NCBI RefSeq assembly: GCF_029227915.1
Contig: NC_079880.1
Location: 1,552,001-1,616,000, forward strand
Origin: Hydractinia symbiolongicarpus
Taxonomy: Eukaryota; Cnidaria; Hydrozoa; Anthoathecata; Hydractiniidae
Length of the DNA: 64,000 nucleotides
Direction of reading: 5' to 3'
Shown here: positions 28,045 through 40,620 of the stretch, one piece after another
Position numbering within the stretch: position 1 is the stretch's first letter
Layout: each line of letters opens with the position of its first letter
Made by a program: the position numbers and the translations under genes
Notes under the pieces: model-generated
Database searches by the model: none
What the model was told of the DNA's origin: nothing
The model's input: only the letters and a program-made list of their open reading frames with translations

Positions 28045-28247
28045 ATCGTTCGGGAAATGAGTTTACTCCCTGGGTACTTTCTTTGTATACTTTTGACTAT
28101 ACGGGCCGAGTCCGGGATTTACGGGAAATCGCAGGTTTTCGTTTGCCGGCGATTAAACTTCTTTCATTCAGCGTCTCATCAAAAATGAAAACATTTTTGA
28201 AAACTACAAGTCTCATGCGTTTTAGTGGTGAAAAAATAATTTAAAAA
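28045..28247 (+). repeat. Reference satellite monomer (commonest type, 'A')
   Basis: This unit represents the commonest monomer type, marked by CTTTTGACTATACGGGCCGAG, CGCAGGTTTTCG and CTTTCATTCAGCG. Other recurring types are: 'B' (GATTATACGGACCGAG, GGGGTTTACGG, TTGCTGGCG, AAAAATAAAAAC, AAGTTTCATG), 'C' (ACTCACAGGG, ACATTCGACTATACCGGCC, CTTCATTTATTC or CCACTTTCATTAAG), 'D' (GGTACTATCTTTG, CCAAGCCCGGG, AAATCTCGGG, CCTCTTTCATTAAG), 'E' (ACTCACTGGG, TTTCCTTG, GAGACCGGG, AAATTGCGGG) and 'F' (GAGTACGGG). These diagnostic bases let higher-order repeats be followed along the array. The types are my grouping by eye, not a clustering result. Confidence 0.85.
28179..28200. repeat. Short inverted repeat (hairpin or cruciform) present in most monomers
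   Basis: In the reference monomer the arms TCAAAAATG and CATTTTTGA are perfect reverse complements (9 bp) separated by a 4-base AAAA loop. The same motif recurs about every 203 bp. In monomers reading CATTTTTAA the stem shortens to 7 bp, and in type B (AAAAATAAAAAC) the upstream arm is broken. Short dyads of this kind are known in centromeric satellites of several animals; a role here is not shown by the sequence. Confidence 0.8.
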
Positions 28248-31200
28248 ATCGTTCGGAAAATGAGTTTACTCCCTGGGTACTTTCTTTGTATACTTTTGAC
28301 TATACGGGCCGAGTCCGGGATTTAGGGAAATCGCAGGTTTTCGTTTGCGGGCGATTAAACTGCTTTTATTCAGCGTCTCATCAAAAATAAAAACATTCTT
28401 GAAAACTACAAGTCTCATGCGTTTTAGTGGTGAAATAATAAATTAAGAAATCGTTTGGGAAATGAGTTTACTCCCTGGGTACTTTCTTTGTATACTTTTG
28501 ACTATACGGGCCGAGTCCGGGATTTACGGGAAATCGCAGGTTTTCGTTTGCCGGCGATTAAACTTCTTTCACTCAGCGTCTCATCAAAAATGAAAACATT
28601 TTTAAAAACTACAAGTCTCATGCGTTTTAGTGGTGAAAAAATAATTTAAAAAATCGTTCGGGAAATGAGTTTACTCCCTGGGTACTTTCTTTGTATACTT
28701 TTGATTATACGGACCGAGTCCGGGGTTTACGGGAAATGGCGGGTTTTCGTTTGCTGGCGATTAAACTTCTTTTATTCAGCGTCTCATCAAAAATAAAAAC
28801 ATTTTTGAAAACTACAAGTTTCATGCGTTTTAGTGGTGAAAAGATAATTTAAAAAATCGTTTTGGAAATGAGTTTACTCACAGGGTACTTTCTTTGTATA
28901 CATTCGACTATACCGGCCAAGCCCGGGATTTACGGGAAATCGCGGGTTTTCGTTTGCCGGCGATTAAACTTCATTTATTCAGCGTCTCATCAAAAATGAA
29001 AACATTTTTAAAAACTACAAGTCTCATGCGTTTTAGTGGTGAAAAAATAATTTAAAAAATCGTTCGGGAAATGAGTTTGCTCCCTGGGTACTTTCTTTGT
29101 ATACTTTTGACTATACCGGCCGAGTCCGGGATTTACGGGAAATCGCAGGTTTTCGTTTGCCGGCGATCAAACTTCTTTCATTCAGCGTCTCATCAAAAAT
29201 GAAAACATTTTTGCAAACTACAAGTTTCATGCGTTTTAGTGGTGAAAAGATAATTTAAAAAATCGTTTTGGAAATGAGTTTACTCACAGGGTACTTTCTT
29301 TGTATACATTCGACTATACCGGCCAAGCCCGGGATTTACGGGAAATCGCGGGTTTTCGTTTGCCGGCGATTAAACTTCATTTATTCAGTGTCTCATCAAA
29401 AATGAAAACATTTTTAAAAACTACAAGTCTCATGCGTTTTAGTGGTGAAAAAATAATTTAAAAAATCGTTCGGGAAATGACTTTGCTCCCTGGGTACTTT
29501 CTTTGTATACTTTTGACTATACGGGCCGAGTCCGGGATTTACGGGAAATCGCAGGTTTTCGTTTGCCGGCGATTAAACTTCTTTCATTCAGCGTCTCATC
29601 GAAAATGAAAACATTTTTGAAAACTACAAGTCTCATGCGTTTTAGTGGTGAAAAAATAATTTAAAAAATCGTTCGGGAAATGAGTTTACTCCCTGGGTAC
29701 TTTCTTTGTATACTTTTGATTATACGGACCGAGTCCGGGGTTTACGGGAAATGGCGGGTTTTCGTTTGCTGGCGATTAAACTTCTTTTATTCAGCGTCTC
29801 ATCAAAAATAAAAACATTTTTGAAAACTACAAGTTTCATGCGTTTTAGTGGTGAAGAGATAATTTAAAAAATCGTTTTGGAAATGAGTTTACTCACAGGG
29901 TACTTTCTTTGTATACATTCGACTATACCGGCCAAGCCCGGGATTTACGGGAAATCGCGGGTTTTCGTTTGCCGGCGATTAAACTTCATTTATTCAGCGT
30001 CTCATCAAAGATGAAAACATTTTTAAAAACTACAAGTCTCATGCGTTTTAGTGGTGAAAAAATAATTTAAAAAATCGTTCGGGAAATGAGTTTGCTCCCT
30101 GGGTACTTTCTTTGTATACTTTTGACTTTACGGGCCGAGTCCGGGATTTACGGGAAATCGCAGGTTTTCGTTTGCCGGCGATCAAACTTCTTTCATTCAG
30201 CCTCTCATCAAAAATGAAAACATTTTTGCAAACTACAAGTTTCATGCGTTTTAGTGGTGAAAAGATAATTTAAAAAATCGTTTTGGAAATGAGTTTACTC
30301 ACAGGGTACTTTCTTTGTATACATTCGACTATACCGGCCAAGCCCGGGATTTACGGGAAATCGCGGGTTTTCGTTTGCCGGCGATTAAACTTCTTTTATT
30401 TAGCGTCTCATCAAAAATAAAAACATTTTTGAAAACTACAAGTTTCATGCGTTTTAGTGGTGAAAAGATAATTTAAAAAATCGTTTTGGTAATGAGTTTA
30501 CTCACAGGGTACTTTCTTTGTATACATTCGACTATACCGGCCAAGCCCGGGATTTACGGGAAATCGCGGGTTTTCGTTTGCCGGCGATTAAACCACTTTC
30601 ATTAAGCGTCTCATCAAAAATGAAAACATTTTTGAAAACTACAAGTCTCATGCGTTTTAGTGGTGAAAAAATAATTTAAAAAATCGTTCGGGAAATGAGT
30701 TTACTCCCTGGGTACTTTCTTTGTATACTTTTGACTATACGGGCCGAGTCCGGGATTTACGGGAAATCGCAGGTTTTCGTTTGCCGGCGATTAAACTTCT
30801 TTCATTCAGCGTCTCATCAAAAATGAAAACATTTTTGAAAACTACAAGTCTCATGCGTTTTAGTGGTGAAAAAATAATTTAAAAAATCGTTCGGGAAATG
30901 AGTTTACCCCCTGGGTACTTTCTTTGTATACTTTTGATTATACGGACCGAGTCCGGGGTTTACGGGAAATGGCGGGTTTTCGTTTGCTGGCGATTAAACT
31001 TCTTTTATTCAGCGTCTCATCAAAAATAAAAACATTTTTGAAAACTACAAGTTTCATGCGTTTTAGTGGTGAAAAGATAGTTTAAAAAATCGTTTTGGAA
31101 ATGAGTTTACTCACAGGGTACTTTCTTTGTATACATTCGACTATACCGGCCAAGCCCGGGATTTACGGGAAATCGCGGGTTTTCGTTTGCCGGCGATTAA

Positions 31201-33529
31201 ACTTCATTTATTCAGCGTCTCATCAAAAATGAAAACATTTTTAAAAACTACAAGTCTCATGCGTTTTAGTGGTGAAAAAATAATTTAAAAAATCGTTCGG
31301 GAAATGAGTTTACTCCCTGGGTACTTTCTTTGTATACTTTTGACTATACGGGCCGAGTCCGGGATTTACGGGAAATCGCAGGTTTTCGTTTGCCGGCGAT
31401 TAAACTTTTTTCATTCAGCGTCTCATCAAAAATGAAAACATTTTTGAAAACTACAAGTCTCATGCGTTTTAGTGGTGAAAAAATAATTTAAAAAATCGTT
31501 CGGGAAATGAGTTTACTCCCTGGGTACTTTCTTTGTATACTTTTGATTATACGGACCGAGTCCGGGGTTTACGGGAAATGGCGGGTTTTCGTTTGCTGGC
31601 GATTAAACTTCTTTTATTCAGCGTCTCATCAAAAATAAAAACATTTTTGAAAACTACAAGTTTCATGCGTTTTAGTGGTGAAAAGATAATTTAAAAAATC
31701 GTTTTGGAAATGAGTTTACTCACAGGGTACTTTCTTTGTATACATTCGACTATACCAGCCAAGCCCGGGATTTACAGGAAATCGCGGGTTTTCGTTTGCC
31801 GGCGACTAAACCACTTTCATTAAGCGTCTCATCAAAAATGAAAACATTTCTGAAAATACAAGTCTCATGCGTTTTAGTGGTGAAATAATAATTTAAAAAA
31901 TCGTTCGGGAAATGAGTTTACTCCCTGGGTACTTTCTTTGTATACTTTTGACTATACGGGCCGAGTCCGGGATTTACAGGAAATCGCGGGTTTTCGTTTG
32001 CCGGCGATTAAACTTCTTTTATTCAGCGTCTCATCAAAAATGAAAACATTTTTGAAAACTACAAGTCTCATGCGTTTTAGTGGTGAAAAAATAAATTAAA
32101 AAATGGTTCGGGAAATGAGTTTACTCGCTGGGTACTATCTTTGTATACTTTTGACTATACGGGCCAAGCCCGGGATTTACGGGAAATCTCGGGTTTTCGT
32201 TTGCTGGCGATTAAACCTCTTTCATTAAGCGTCTCATCAAAAATGAAAACATTTTTGAAAACTACAAGTCTCATGGGCTTAAATGGTGAAATAATAATTT
32301 AAAAAATCGTTTGGGAAATAAGTTTACCCCCTGGGTACTTCCTTTGTATACTTTTGACTATACGGGCCGAGTACGGGATTTACTGGAAATCGCAGGTTTT
32401 CGTTTGCCGGCGATTAAACTTCTTTTATTCAGCGTCTCATCAAAAATGAAAACATTTTTGAAAACTACAAGTCTCATGCGTTTTAGTGGTGAAAAAATAT
32501 TTTAAAAATTCGTTAGGGAAATGAGTTTACTCACTGGGTACTTTCCTTGTATACTTTTGACTATACGGGCCGAGACCGGGATTTACGGGAAATTGCGGGT
32601 TTTCGTTTGCCGGCGATTAAACTTCTTTTATTCAGCGTCTCATCAAAAATGAAAACATTTTTAAAAACTACAAGTCTCATGGGCTTTAGTGGTGAAATAA
32701 TAATTTAAAAAATCGTTTGGGAAATGAGTTTACTCCCTGGGTACTTTCTTTGTATACTTTTGACTATACGGGCCGAGTACGGGATTTACGGGAAATCGCA
32801 GGTTTTCGTTTGCCGGCGATTAAACTTCTTTTATTCAGCGTCTCATCAAAAATGAAAACATTTTTGAAAACTACAAGTCTCATGCGTTTTAGTGGTGAAA
32901 AAATAATTTAAAAAAATCGTTAGGGAAATGAGTTTACTCCCTGGGTACTTTCTTTGTATACTTTTGACTATACGGGCCGAGTCCGGGATTTACGGGAAAT
33001 CGCAGGTTTTCGTTTGCCGGCGATTAAACTTCTTTCATTCAGCGTCTCATCAAAAATGAAAACATTTTTGAAAACTACAAGTCTCATGCGTTTTAGTGGT
33101 GAAAAAATAAATTAAAAAATGGTTCGGGAAATGAGTTTACTCCCTGGGTACTATCTTTGTATACTTTTGACTATACGGGCCAAGCCCGGGATTTACGGGA
33201 AATCTCGGGTTTTCGTTTGCCGGCGATTAAACCTCTTTCATTAAGCGTCTCATCAAAAATGAAAACATTTTTGAAAACTACAAGTCTCATGCGTTTTAGT
33301 GGTGAAAAAATAATTTAAAAAATCGTTAGGGAAATGAGTTTACTCACTGGGTACTTTCCTTGTATACTTTTGACTATACGGGCCGAGACCGGGATTTACG
33401 GGAAATTTGGGGGTTATCGTTTGGCGGCGATTAAACTTCTTTTATTCAACGTCTCATCAAAAATGAAAACATTTTTAAAAACTACAAGTCTCATGGGCTT
33501 TAGTGGTGAAATAATAATTTAAAAAATCG

Positions 33530-36500
33530 TTTGGGAAATGAGTTTACTCACTGGGTACTTTCTTTGTATACTTTTGACTATACGGGCCGAGTACGGGATT
33601 TACGGGAAATCGCAGGTTTTCGTTTGCCGGCGATTAAACTTCTTTTATTCAGCGTCTCATCAAAAATGAAAACATTTTTGAAAACTACAAGTCTCATGCG
33701 TTTTAGTGGTGAAAAAATAATTTAAAAAATCGTTCGGGAAATGAGTTTACTCCCTGGGTACTTTCTTTGTATACTTTTGACTATACGGGCCGAGTCCGGG
33801 ATTTACGGGAAATCGCAGGTTTTCGTTTGCCGGCGATTATACTTCTTTCATTCAGCGTCTCATCAAAAATGAAAACATTTTTGAAAACTACAAGTCTCAT
33901 GCGTTTTAGTGGTGAAAAAATAATTTAAAAAATCGTTCGGGAAATGAGTTTACCCCCTGGGTACTTTCTTTGTATACTTTTGATTATACGGACCGAGTCC
34001 GGGGTTTACGGGAAATGGCGGGTTTTCGTTTGCTGGCGATTAAACTTCTTTTATTCAGCGTCTCATCAAAAATAAAAACATTTTTGAAAACTACAAGTTT
34101 CATGCGTTTTAGTGGTGAAAAGATAATTTAAAAAATCGTTTTGGAAATGAGTTTACTCACAGGGTACTTTCTTTGTATACATTCGACTATACCGGCCAAG
34201 CCCGGGATTTACGGGAAATCGCGGGTTTTCGTTTGCCGGCAATTAAACCACTTTCATTAAGCGTCTCATCAAAAATGAAAACATTTTTGAAAACTACAAG
34301 TCTCATGCGTTTTAGTGGTGAAAAAATAATTTAAAAAATCGTTCGGGAAATGAGTTTACTCCCTGGGTACTTTCTTTGTATACTTTTGACTATACGGGCC
34401 GAGTCCGGGATTTACGGGAAATCGCAGGTTTTCGTTTGCCGGCGATTAATCTTCTTTCATTCAGCGTCTCATCAAAAATGAAAACATTTTTGAAAACTAC
34501 AAGTCTCATGCGTTTTAGTGGTGAAAAAATAACTTAAAAAATCGTTCGGGAAATGAGTTTACCCCCTGGGTACTTTCTTTGTATACTTTTGATTATACGG
34601 ACCGAGTCCGGGGTTTACGGGAAATGGCGGGTTTTCGTTTGCTGGCGATTAAACTTCTTTTATTCAGCGTCTCATCAAAAATAAAAACATTTTTGAAAAC
34701 TACAAGTTTCATGCGTTTTAGTGGTGAAAAGATAATTTAAACAATCGTTTTGGAAATGAGTTTACACACAGGGTACTTTCTTTGTATACATTCGACTATA
34801 CCGGCCAAGCCCGGGATTTACGGGAAATCGCGGGTTTTCGTTTGCCGGCGATTAAACTTCATTTATTCAGCGTCTCATCAAGAATGAAAACATTTTTAAA
34901 AACTACAAGTCTCATGCGTTTTAGTGGTGAAAAAATAATTTAAAAAATCGTTCGGGAAATGAGTTTACTCCCTGGGTACTTTCTTTGTATACTTTTGACT
35001 ATACGGGCCGAGTCCGGGATTTACGGGAAATCGCAGGTTTTCGTTTGCCGGCGATTAAACTTCTTTTATTCAGCGTCTCATCAAAAATGAAAACATTTTA
35101 AAAAACTACAAGTCTCATGGGCTTTTGTGGTGAAATAATAATTCAAAAAATCGTTTGGGAAATTAGTTTACTCCCTGGGTACTTTCTTTGTATACTTTTG
35201 ACTATACGGGCCGAGTCCGCGATTTACGGGAAATCACAGGTTTTCGTTTGCCGGCGATTAAACTTCTTTTATTCAGCGTCTCACCAAAAATGAAAACATT
35301 TTTGAAAACTACAAGTCTCATGCGTTTTAGTGGTGAAAAAATAAATTAAAAAATGGTTCGGGAAATGAGTTTACTCCCTGGGTACTATCTTTGTATACTT
35401 TTGACTATACGGGCCAAGCCCGGGATTTACGGGAAATCGCGGGTTTTCGTTTGCCGGCGATTAAACTTCATTTATTCAGCGTTTCATCAAAAATGAAAAC
35501 ATTTTTAAAAACTACAAGTCTCATGCGTTTTAGTGGTGAAAAAGTAATTTAAATAATCGTTCGGGAAATGAGTTTACTCCCTGGGTACTTTCTTTGTATA
35601 CTTTTGACTATACGGGCCGAGTACGGGATTTACGGGAAATCGCAGGTTTTCGTTTGCCGGCGATTAAAGTTCTTTTATTCAGCGTCTCATCAAAAATGAA
35701 AACATTTTTGAAAACTACAAGTCTCATGCGTTTCAGTGGGGAAAAAATAATTTAAAAAATCGTTAGGGAAATGAGTTTACTCACTGGGTACTTTTCTTGT
35801 ATTCTTGTGACTATACGGGCCGAGACCGGGATTTACGGGAAATTGCGGGTTTTCGTTTGCCGGCGATTAAACTTCTTTTATTCAGCGTCTCATCAAAAAT
35901 GAAAACATTTTTAAAAACTACAAGTCTCATGGGCTTTAGTGGTGAAATAATAATTTAAAAAATCATTTGGGAAATGAGTTTACTCACTGCGTACTTTCTT
36001 TGTATACTTTTGACTATACGGGCCGAGTACGGGATTTACGGGAAATCGCAGGTTTTCGTTTGCCGGCGATTAAACTTCTTTTATTCAGCGTCTCATCAAA
36101 AATGAAAACATTTTTGAAAACTACAAGTCTCATGCGTTTTAGTGGTGAAAAAATAATTTAAAAAATCGTTCGCGAAATGAGTTTACTCCCTGGGTACTTT
36201 CTTTGTATACTTTTGACTATACGGGCCGAGTCCGGGATTTACGGGAAATCGCAGGTTTTCGTTTGCCGGCGATTAAACTTCTTTCATTCAGCGTCTCATC
36301 AAAAATGAAAACATTTTTGAAAACTACAAGTCTCATGCGTTTTAGTGGTGAAAAAATAATTTAAAAAATCGTTCGGGAAATGAGTTTACCCCCTGGGTAC
36401 TTTCTTTGTATACTTTTGATTATACGGACCGAGTCCGGGGTTTACGGGGAAATGGCGGGTTTTCGTTTGCTGGCGATTAAACTTCTTTTATTCAGCGTCT

Positions 36501-37440
36501 CATCAAAAATAAAAACATTTTTGAAACCACAAGTTTCATGCGTTTTAGTGGTGAAAAGATAATTTAAAAAATCGTTTTGGAAATGAGTTTACTCACAGGG
36601 TACTTTCTTTGTATACATTCGACTATACCGGCCAAGCCCGGGATTTACGGGAAATCGCGGGTTTTCGTTTGCCGGCAATTAAACCACTTTCATTAAGCGT
36701 CTCATCAAAAATGAAAACATTTTTGAAAACTACAAGTCTCATGCGTTTTAGTGGTGAAAAAATAATTTAAAAAATCGTTCGGGAAATGAGTTTACTCCCT
36801 GGGTACTTTCTTTGTATACTTTTGACTATACGGGTCGTGTCCGGGATTTACGGGAAATCGCAGGTTTTCGTTTGCCGGCGATTAAACTTCTTTCATTCAG
36901 CGTCTCATCAAAAATGAAAACATTTTTGAAAACTACAAGTCTCATGCGTTTTAGTGGTGAAAAAATAATTTAAAAAATCGTTCGGGAAATGAGTTTACCC
37001 CCTGGGTACTTTCTTTGTATACTTTTGATTATACGGACCGAGTCCGGGGTTTACGGGAAATGGCGGGTTTTAGTTTGCTGGCGATTAAACTTCTTTTATT
37101 CAGCGTCTCATCAAAAATAAAAACATTTTTGAAAACTACAAGTTTCATGCGTTTTAGTGGTGAAAAGATAATTTAAACAATCGTTTTGGAAATGAGTTTA
37201 CTCACAGGGTACTTTCTTTGTATACATTCGACTATACCGGCCAAGCCCGGGATTTACGGGAAATCGCGGGTTTTCGTTTGCCGGCGATTAAACTTCATTT
37301 ATTCAGCGTCTCATCAAAAATGAAAACATTTTTAAAAACTACAAGTCTCATGCGTTTTAGTGGTGAAAAAATAATTTAAAAAATCGTTCGGGAAATGAGT
37401 TTACTCCCTGGGTACTTGCTTTGTATACTTTTGACTATAC
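33530..37440 (+). repeat. Satellite block 9: tract repeated at a 12-monomer offset (2,436 bp)
   Basis: Points 33,531 and 35,967, B monomers at about 33,983 and 36,419, B monomers at about 34,592 and 37,028, and the rare AATTTAAACAATCG at about 34,741 and 37,177 are all 2,436 bp apart, i.e. 12 monomers. The rare TTGAAACCACAAG near 36.52 kb recurs near 39.57 kb, a 15-monomer offset (about 3,044 bp), so block 9 also seeded the next block. Confidence 0.78.
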
Positions 37441-40400
37441 GGGCCGAGTCCGGGATTTACGGGAAATCGCAGGTTTTCGTTTGCCGGCGATTAAACTTCT
37501 TTCATTCAGCGTCTCATCAAAAATGAAAACATTTTTGAAAACTACAAGTCTCATGCGTTTTAGTGGTGAAAAAATAATTTAAAAAATCGTTCGGGAAATG
37601 AGTTTACTCCCTGGGTACTTTCTTTGTATACTTTTGATTATACGGACCGAGTCCGGGGTTTACGGGAAATGGCGGGTTTTCGTTTGCTGGCGATTAAACT
37701 TTTTTTATTCAGCGTCTCATCAAAAATAAAAACATTTTTGAAAACTACAAGTCTCATGCGTTTTAGTGGTGAAAAAATAAATTAAAAAATGGTTCGGGAA
37801 ATGAGTTTACTCCCTGGGTACTATCTTTGTATACTTTTGACTATACGGGCCAAGCCCGGGATTTACGGGAAATCTCGGGTTTTTGTTTGCCGGCGATTAA
37901 ACCTCTTTCATTAAGCGTCTCATCAAAAATGAAAATATTTTTGAAAACTACAAGTCTCATGGGCTTAAGTGGTGAAATAATAATTTAAAAAATCGTTTGG
38001 GAAATAAGTTTACTCCCTGGGTACTTTCTTTGTATACTTTTGACTATACGGGCCGAGTACGGGATTTACGGGAAATCGCAGGTTTTCGTTTGCCGGCGAT
38101 TAAACTTCTTTTATTCAGCGTCTCATCAAAAATGAAAACATTTTTAAAAACTACAAGTCTCATGGGCTTTAGTGGTGAAATAATAATTTAAAAAATCGTT
38201 TGGGAAATGAGTTTACTCCCTGGGTACTTTCTTTGTATACTTTTGACTATACGGGCCGAGTACGGGATTTACGGGAAATCGCAGGTTTTCGTTTGCCGGC
38301 GATTAAACTTCTTTTATTCAGCGTCTCATCAAAAATGAAAACATTTTTGAAAACTACAAGTCTCATGCGTTTTAGTGGGGAAAAAATAATTTAAAAAATC
38401 GTTAGGGAAATGAGTTTACTCACTGGGTACTTTCCTTGTATACTTTTGACTATACGGGCCGAGACCGGGATTTACGGGAAATTGCGGGTTTTCGTTTGCC
38501 GGCGATTAAACTTCTTTTATTCAGCGTCTCATCAAAAATGAAAACATTTTTAAAAACTACAAGTCTTATGGGCTTTAGTGGTGAAATAATAATTTGAAAA
38601 ATCGTTCGGGAAATGAGTTTACTCCCTGGGTACTTTCTTTGTATACTTTTGACTATACGGGCCGAGTCCGGGATTTACGGGAAATCGCAGGTTTTCGTTT
38701 GCCGGCGATTAAACTTCTTTCATTCAACGTCTCATCAAAAATGAAAACATTTTTGAAAACTACAAGTCTCATGCGTTTTAGTGGTGAAAAAATAATTTAA
38801 AAAATCGTTCGGGAAATGAGTTTACCCCCTGGGTACTTTCTTTGTATACTTTTGATTATACGGACCGAGTCCGGGGTTTACGGGAAATTGCGGGTTTTCG
38901 TTTGCCGGCGATTAAACTTCTTTTATTCAGCGTCTCATCAAAAATGAAAACATTTTTAAAAACTACAAGTCTCATGGGCTTTAGTGGTGAAATAATAATT
39001 TAAAAAATCATTTGGGAAATGAGTTTACTCACTGCGTACTTTCTTTGTATACTTTTGACTATACGGGCCGAGTACGGGATTTACGGGAAATCGCAGGTTT
39101 TCGTTTGCCGGCGATTAAACTTCTTTTATTCAGCGTCTCATCAAAAATGAAAACATTTTTGAAAACTACAAGTCTCATGCGTTTTAGTGGTGAAAAAATA
39201 ATTTAAAAAATCCTTCGGGAAATGAGTTTACTCCCTGGGTACTTTCTTTGTATACTTTTGACTATACGGGCCGAGTCCGGGATTTACGGGAAATCGCAGG
39301 TTTTCGTTTGCCGGCGATTAAACTTCTTTCATTCAGCGTCTCATCAAAAATGAAAACATTTTTGAAAACTACAAGTCTCATGCGTTTTAGTGGTGAAAAA
39401 ATAATTTAAAAAATCGTTCGGGAAATGAGTTTACCCCCTGGGTACTTTCTTTGTATACTTTTGATTATACGGACCGAGTCCGGGGTTTACGGGAAATGGC
39501 GGGTTTTCGTTTGCAGGCGATTAAACTTCTTTTATTCAGCGTCTCATCAAAAATAAAAACATTTTTGAAACCACAAGTTTCATGCGTTTTAGTGGTGAAA
39601 AAATAATTTAAAAAATCGTTCGGGAAATGAGTTTACTCCCTGGGTACTTTCTTTGTATACATTCGACTATACCGGCCAAGCCCGGGATTTACGGGAAATC
39701 GCGGGTTTTCGTTTGCCGGCTATTAAACTTCATTTATTCAGCGTCTCATCAAAAATGAAAACATTTTTGAAAACTACAAGTCTCATGCGTTTTAGTGGGG
39801 AAAAAATAATTTAAAAAATCGTTAGGGAAATGAGTTTACTCACTGGGTACTTTCCTTGTATACTTTTGACTATACGGGCCGAGACCGGGATTTACGGGAA
39901 ATCGCAGGTTTTCGTTTGCCGGCGATTAAACTTCTTTTATTCAGCGTCTCATCAAAAATGAAAACATTTTTGAAAACTACAAGTCTCATGCGTTTTAGTG
40001 GGGAAAAAATAATTTAAAAAATCGTTAGGGAAATGAGTTTACTCACTGGGTACTTTCCTTGTATACTTTTGACTATACGGGCCGAGACCGGGATTTACGG
40101 GAAATTGCGGGTTTTCGTTTGCCGGCGATTAAACTTCTTTTATTCAGCGTCTCATCAAAAATGAAAACATTTTTAAAAACTACAAGTCTTATGGGCTTTA
40201 GTGGTGAAATAATAATTTGAAAAATCGTTCGGGAAATGAGTTTACTCCCTGGGTACTTTCTTTGTATACTTTTGACTATACGGGCCGAGTCCGGGATTTA
40301 CGGGAAATCGCAGGTTTTCGTTTGCCGGCGATTAAACTTCTTTCATTCAACGTCTCATCAAAAATGAAAACATTTTTGAAAACTACAAGTCTCATGCGTT

Positions 40401-40620
40401 TTAGTGGTGAAAAAATAATTTAAAAAATCGTTCGGGAAATGAGTTTACCCCCTGGGTACTTTCTTTGTATACTTTTGATTATACGGACCGAGTCCGGGGT
40501 TTACGGGAAATGGCGGGTTTTCGTTTGCTGGCGATTAAACTTCTTTTATTCAGCGTCTCATCAAAAATAAAAACATTTTTGAAAACTACAAGTTTAATGC
40601 GTTTTAGTGGTGAAAAAATA
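37440..40620 (+). repeat. Satellite block 10: 8-monomer offset and fragments of neighbouring blocks
   Basis: The monomers at 38,594 and 40,217, both with AATTTGAAAAATCG replacing the usual stop-containing AATTTAAAAAATCG, are 1,623 bp apart (8 monomers). Type-E monomers with GTGGGGAAAAAATAA recur near 38.37, 39.79 and 40.0 kb. The two at 39.8-40.2 kb are adjacent, indicating a local monomer duplication. Confidence 0.7.

Larger units (their letters stand above)
25836..33530 (+). repeat. Satellite block 8: shuffled monomers including further partial copies of the 8-monomer unit
   Basis: The block mixes monomer types already seen. About 26.83-28.2 kb matches 24.39-25.79 kb at an offset of 2,436 bp. 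B monomers at about 27,690, 28,704, 29,719, 30,937 and 31,546 are spaced 5, 5, 6 and 3 monomers. The 28.9-30.3 kb part resembles block 5 (TTTGCTCCC and TTTTGCAAAC monomers). No coding or RNA gene is visible in this 7.7-kb stretch. Confidence 0.75.

Noticed and set aside
28150-28190. Hammerhead-ribozyme-like core on the minus strand (TTGATGAG followed further on by CGAAAA)
   Set aside because: The invariant CTGATGA reads TTGATGA, and the sequence between the two motifs cannot form stem II next to GAAA. Several satellites do carry hammerheads, but this one does not show the required core.
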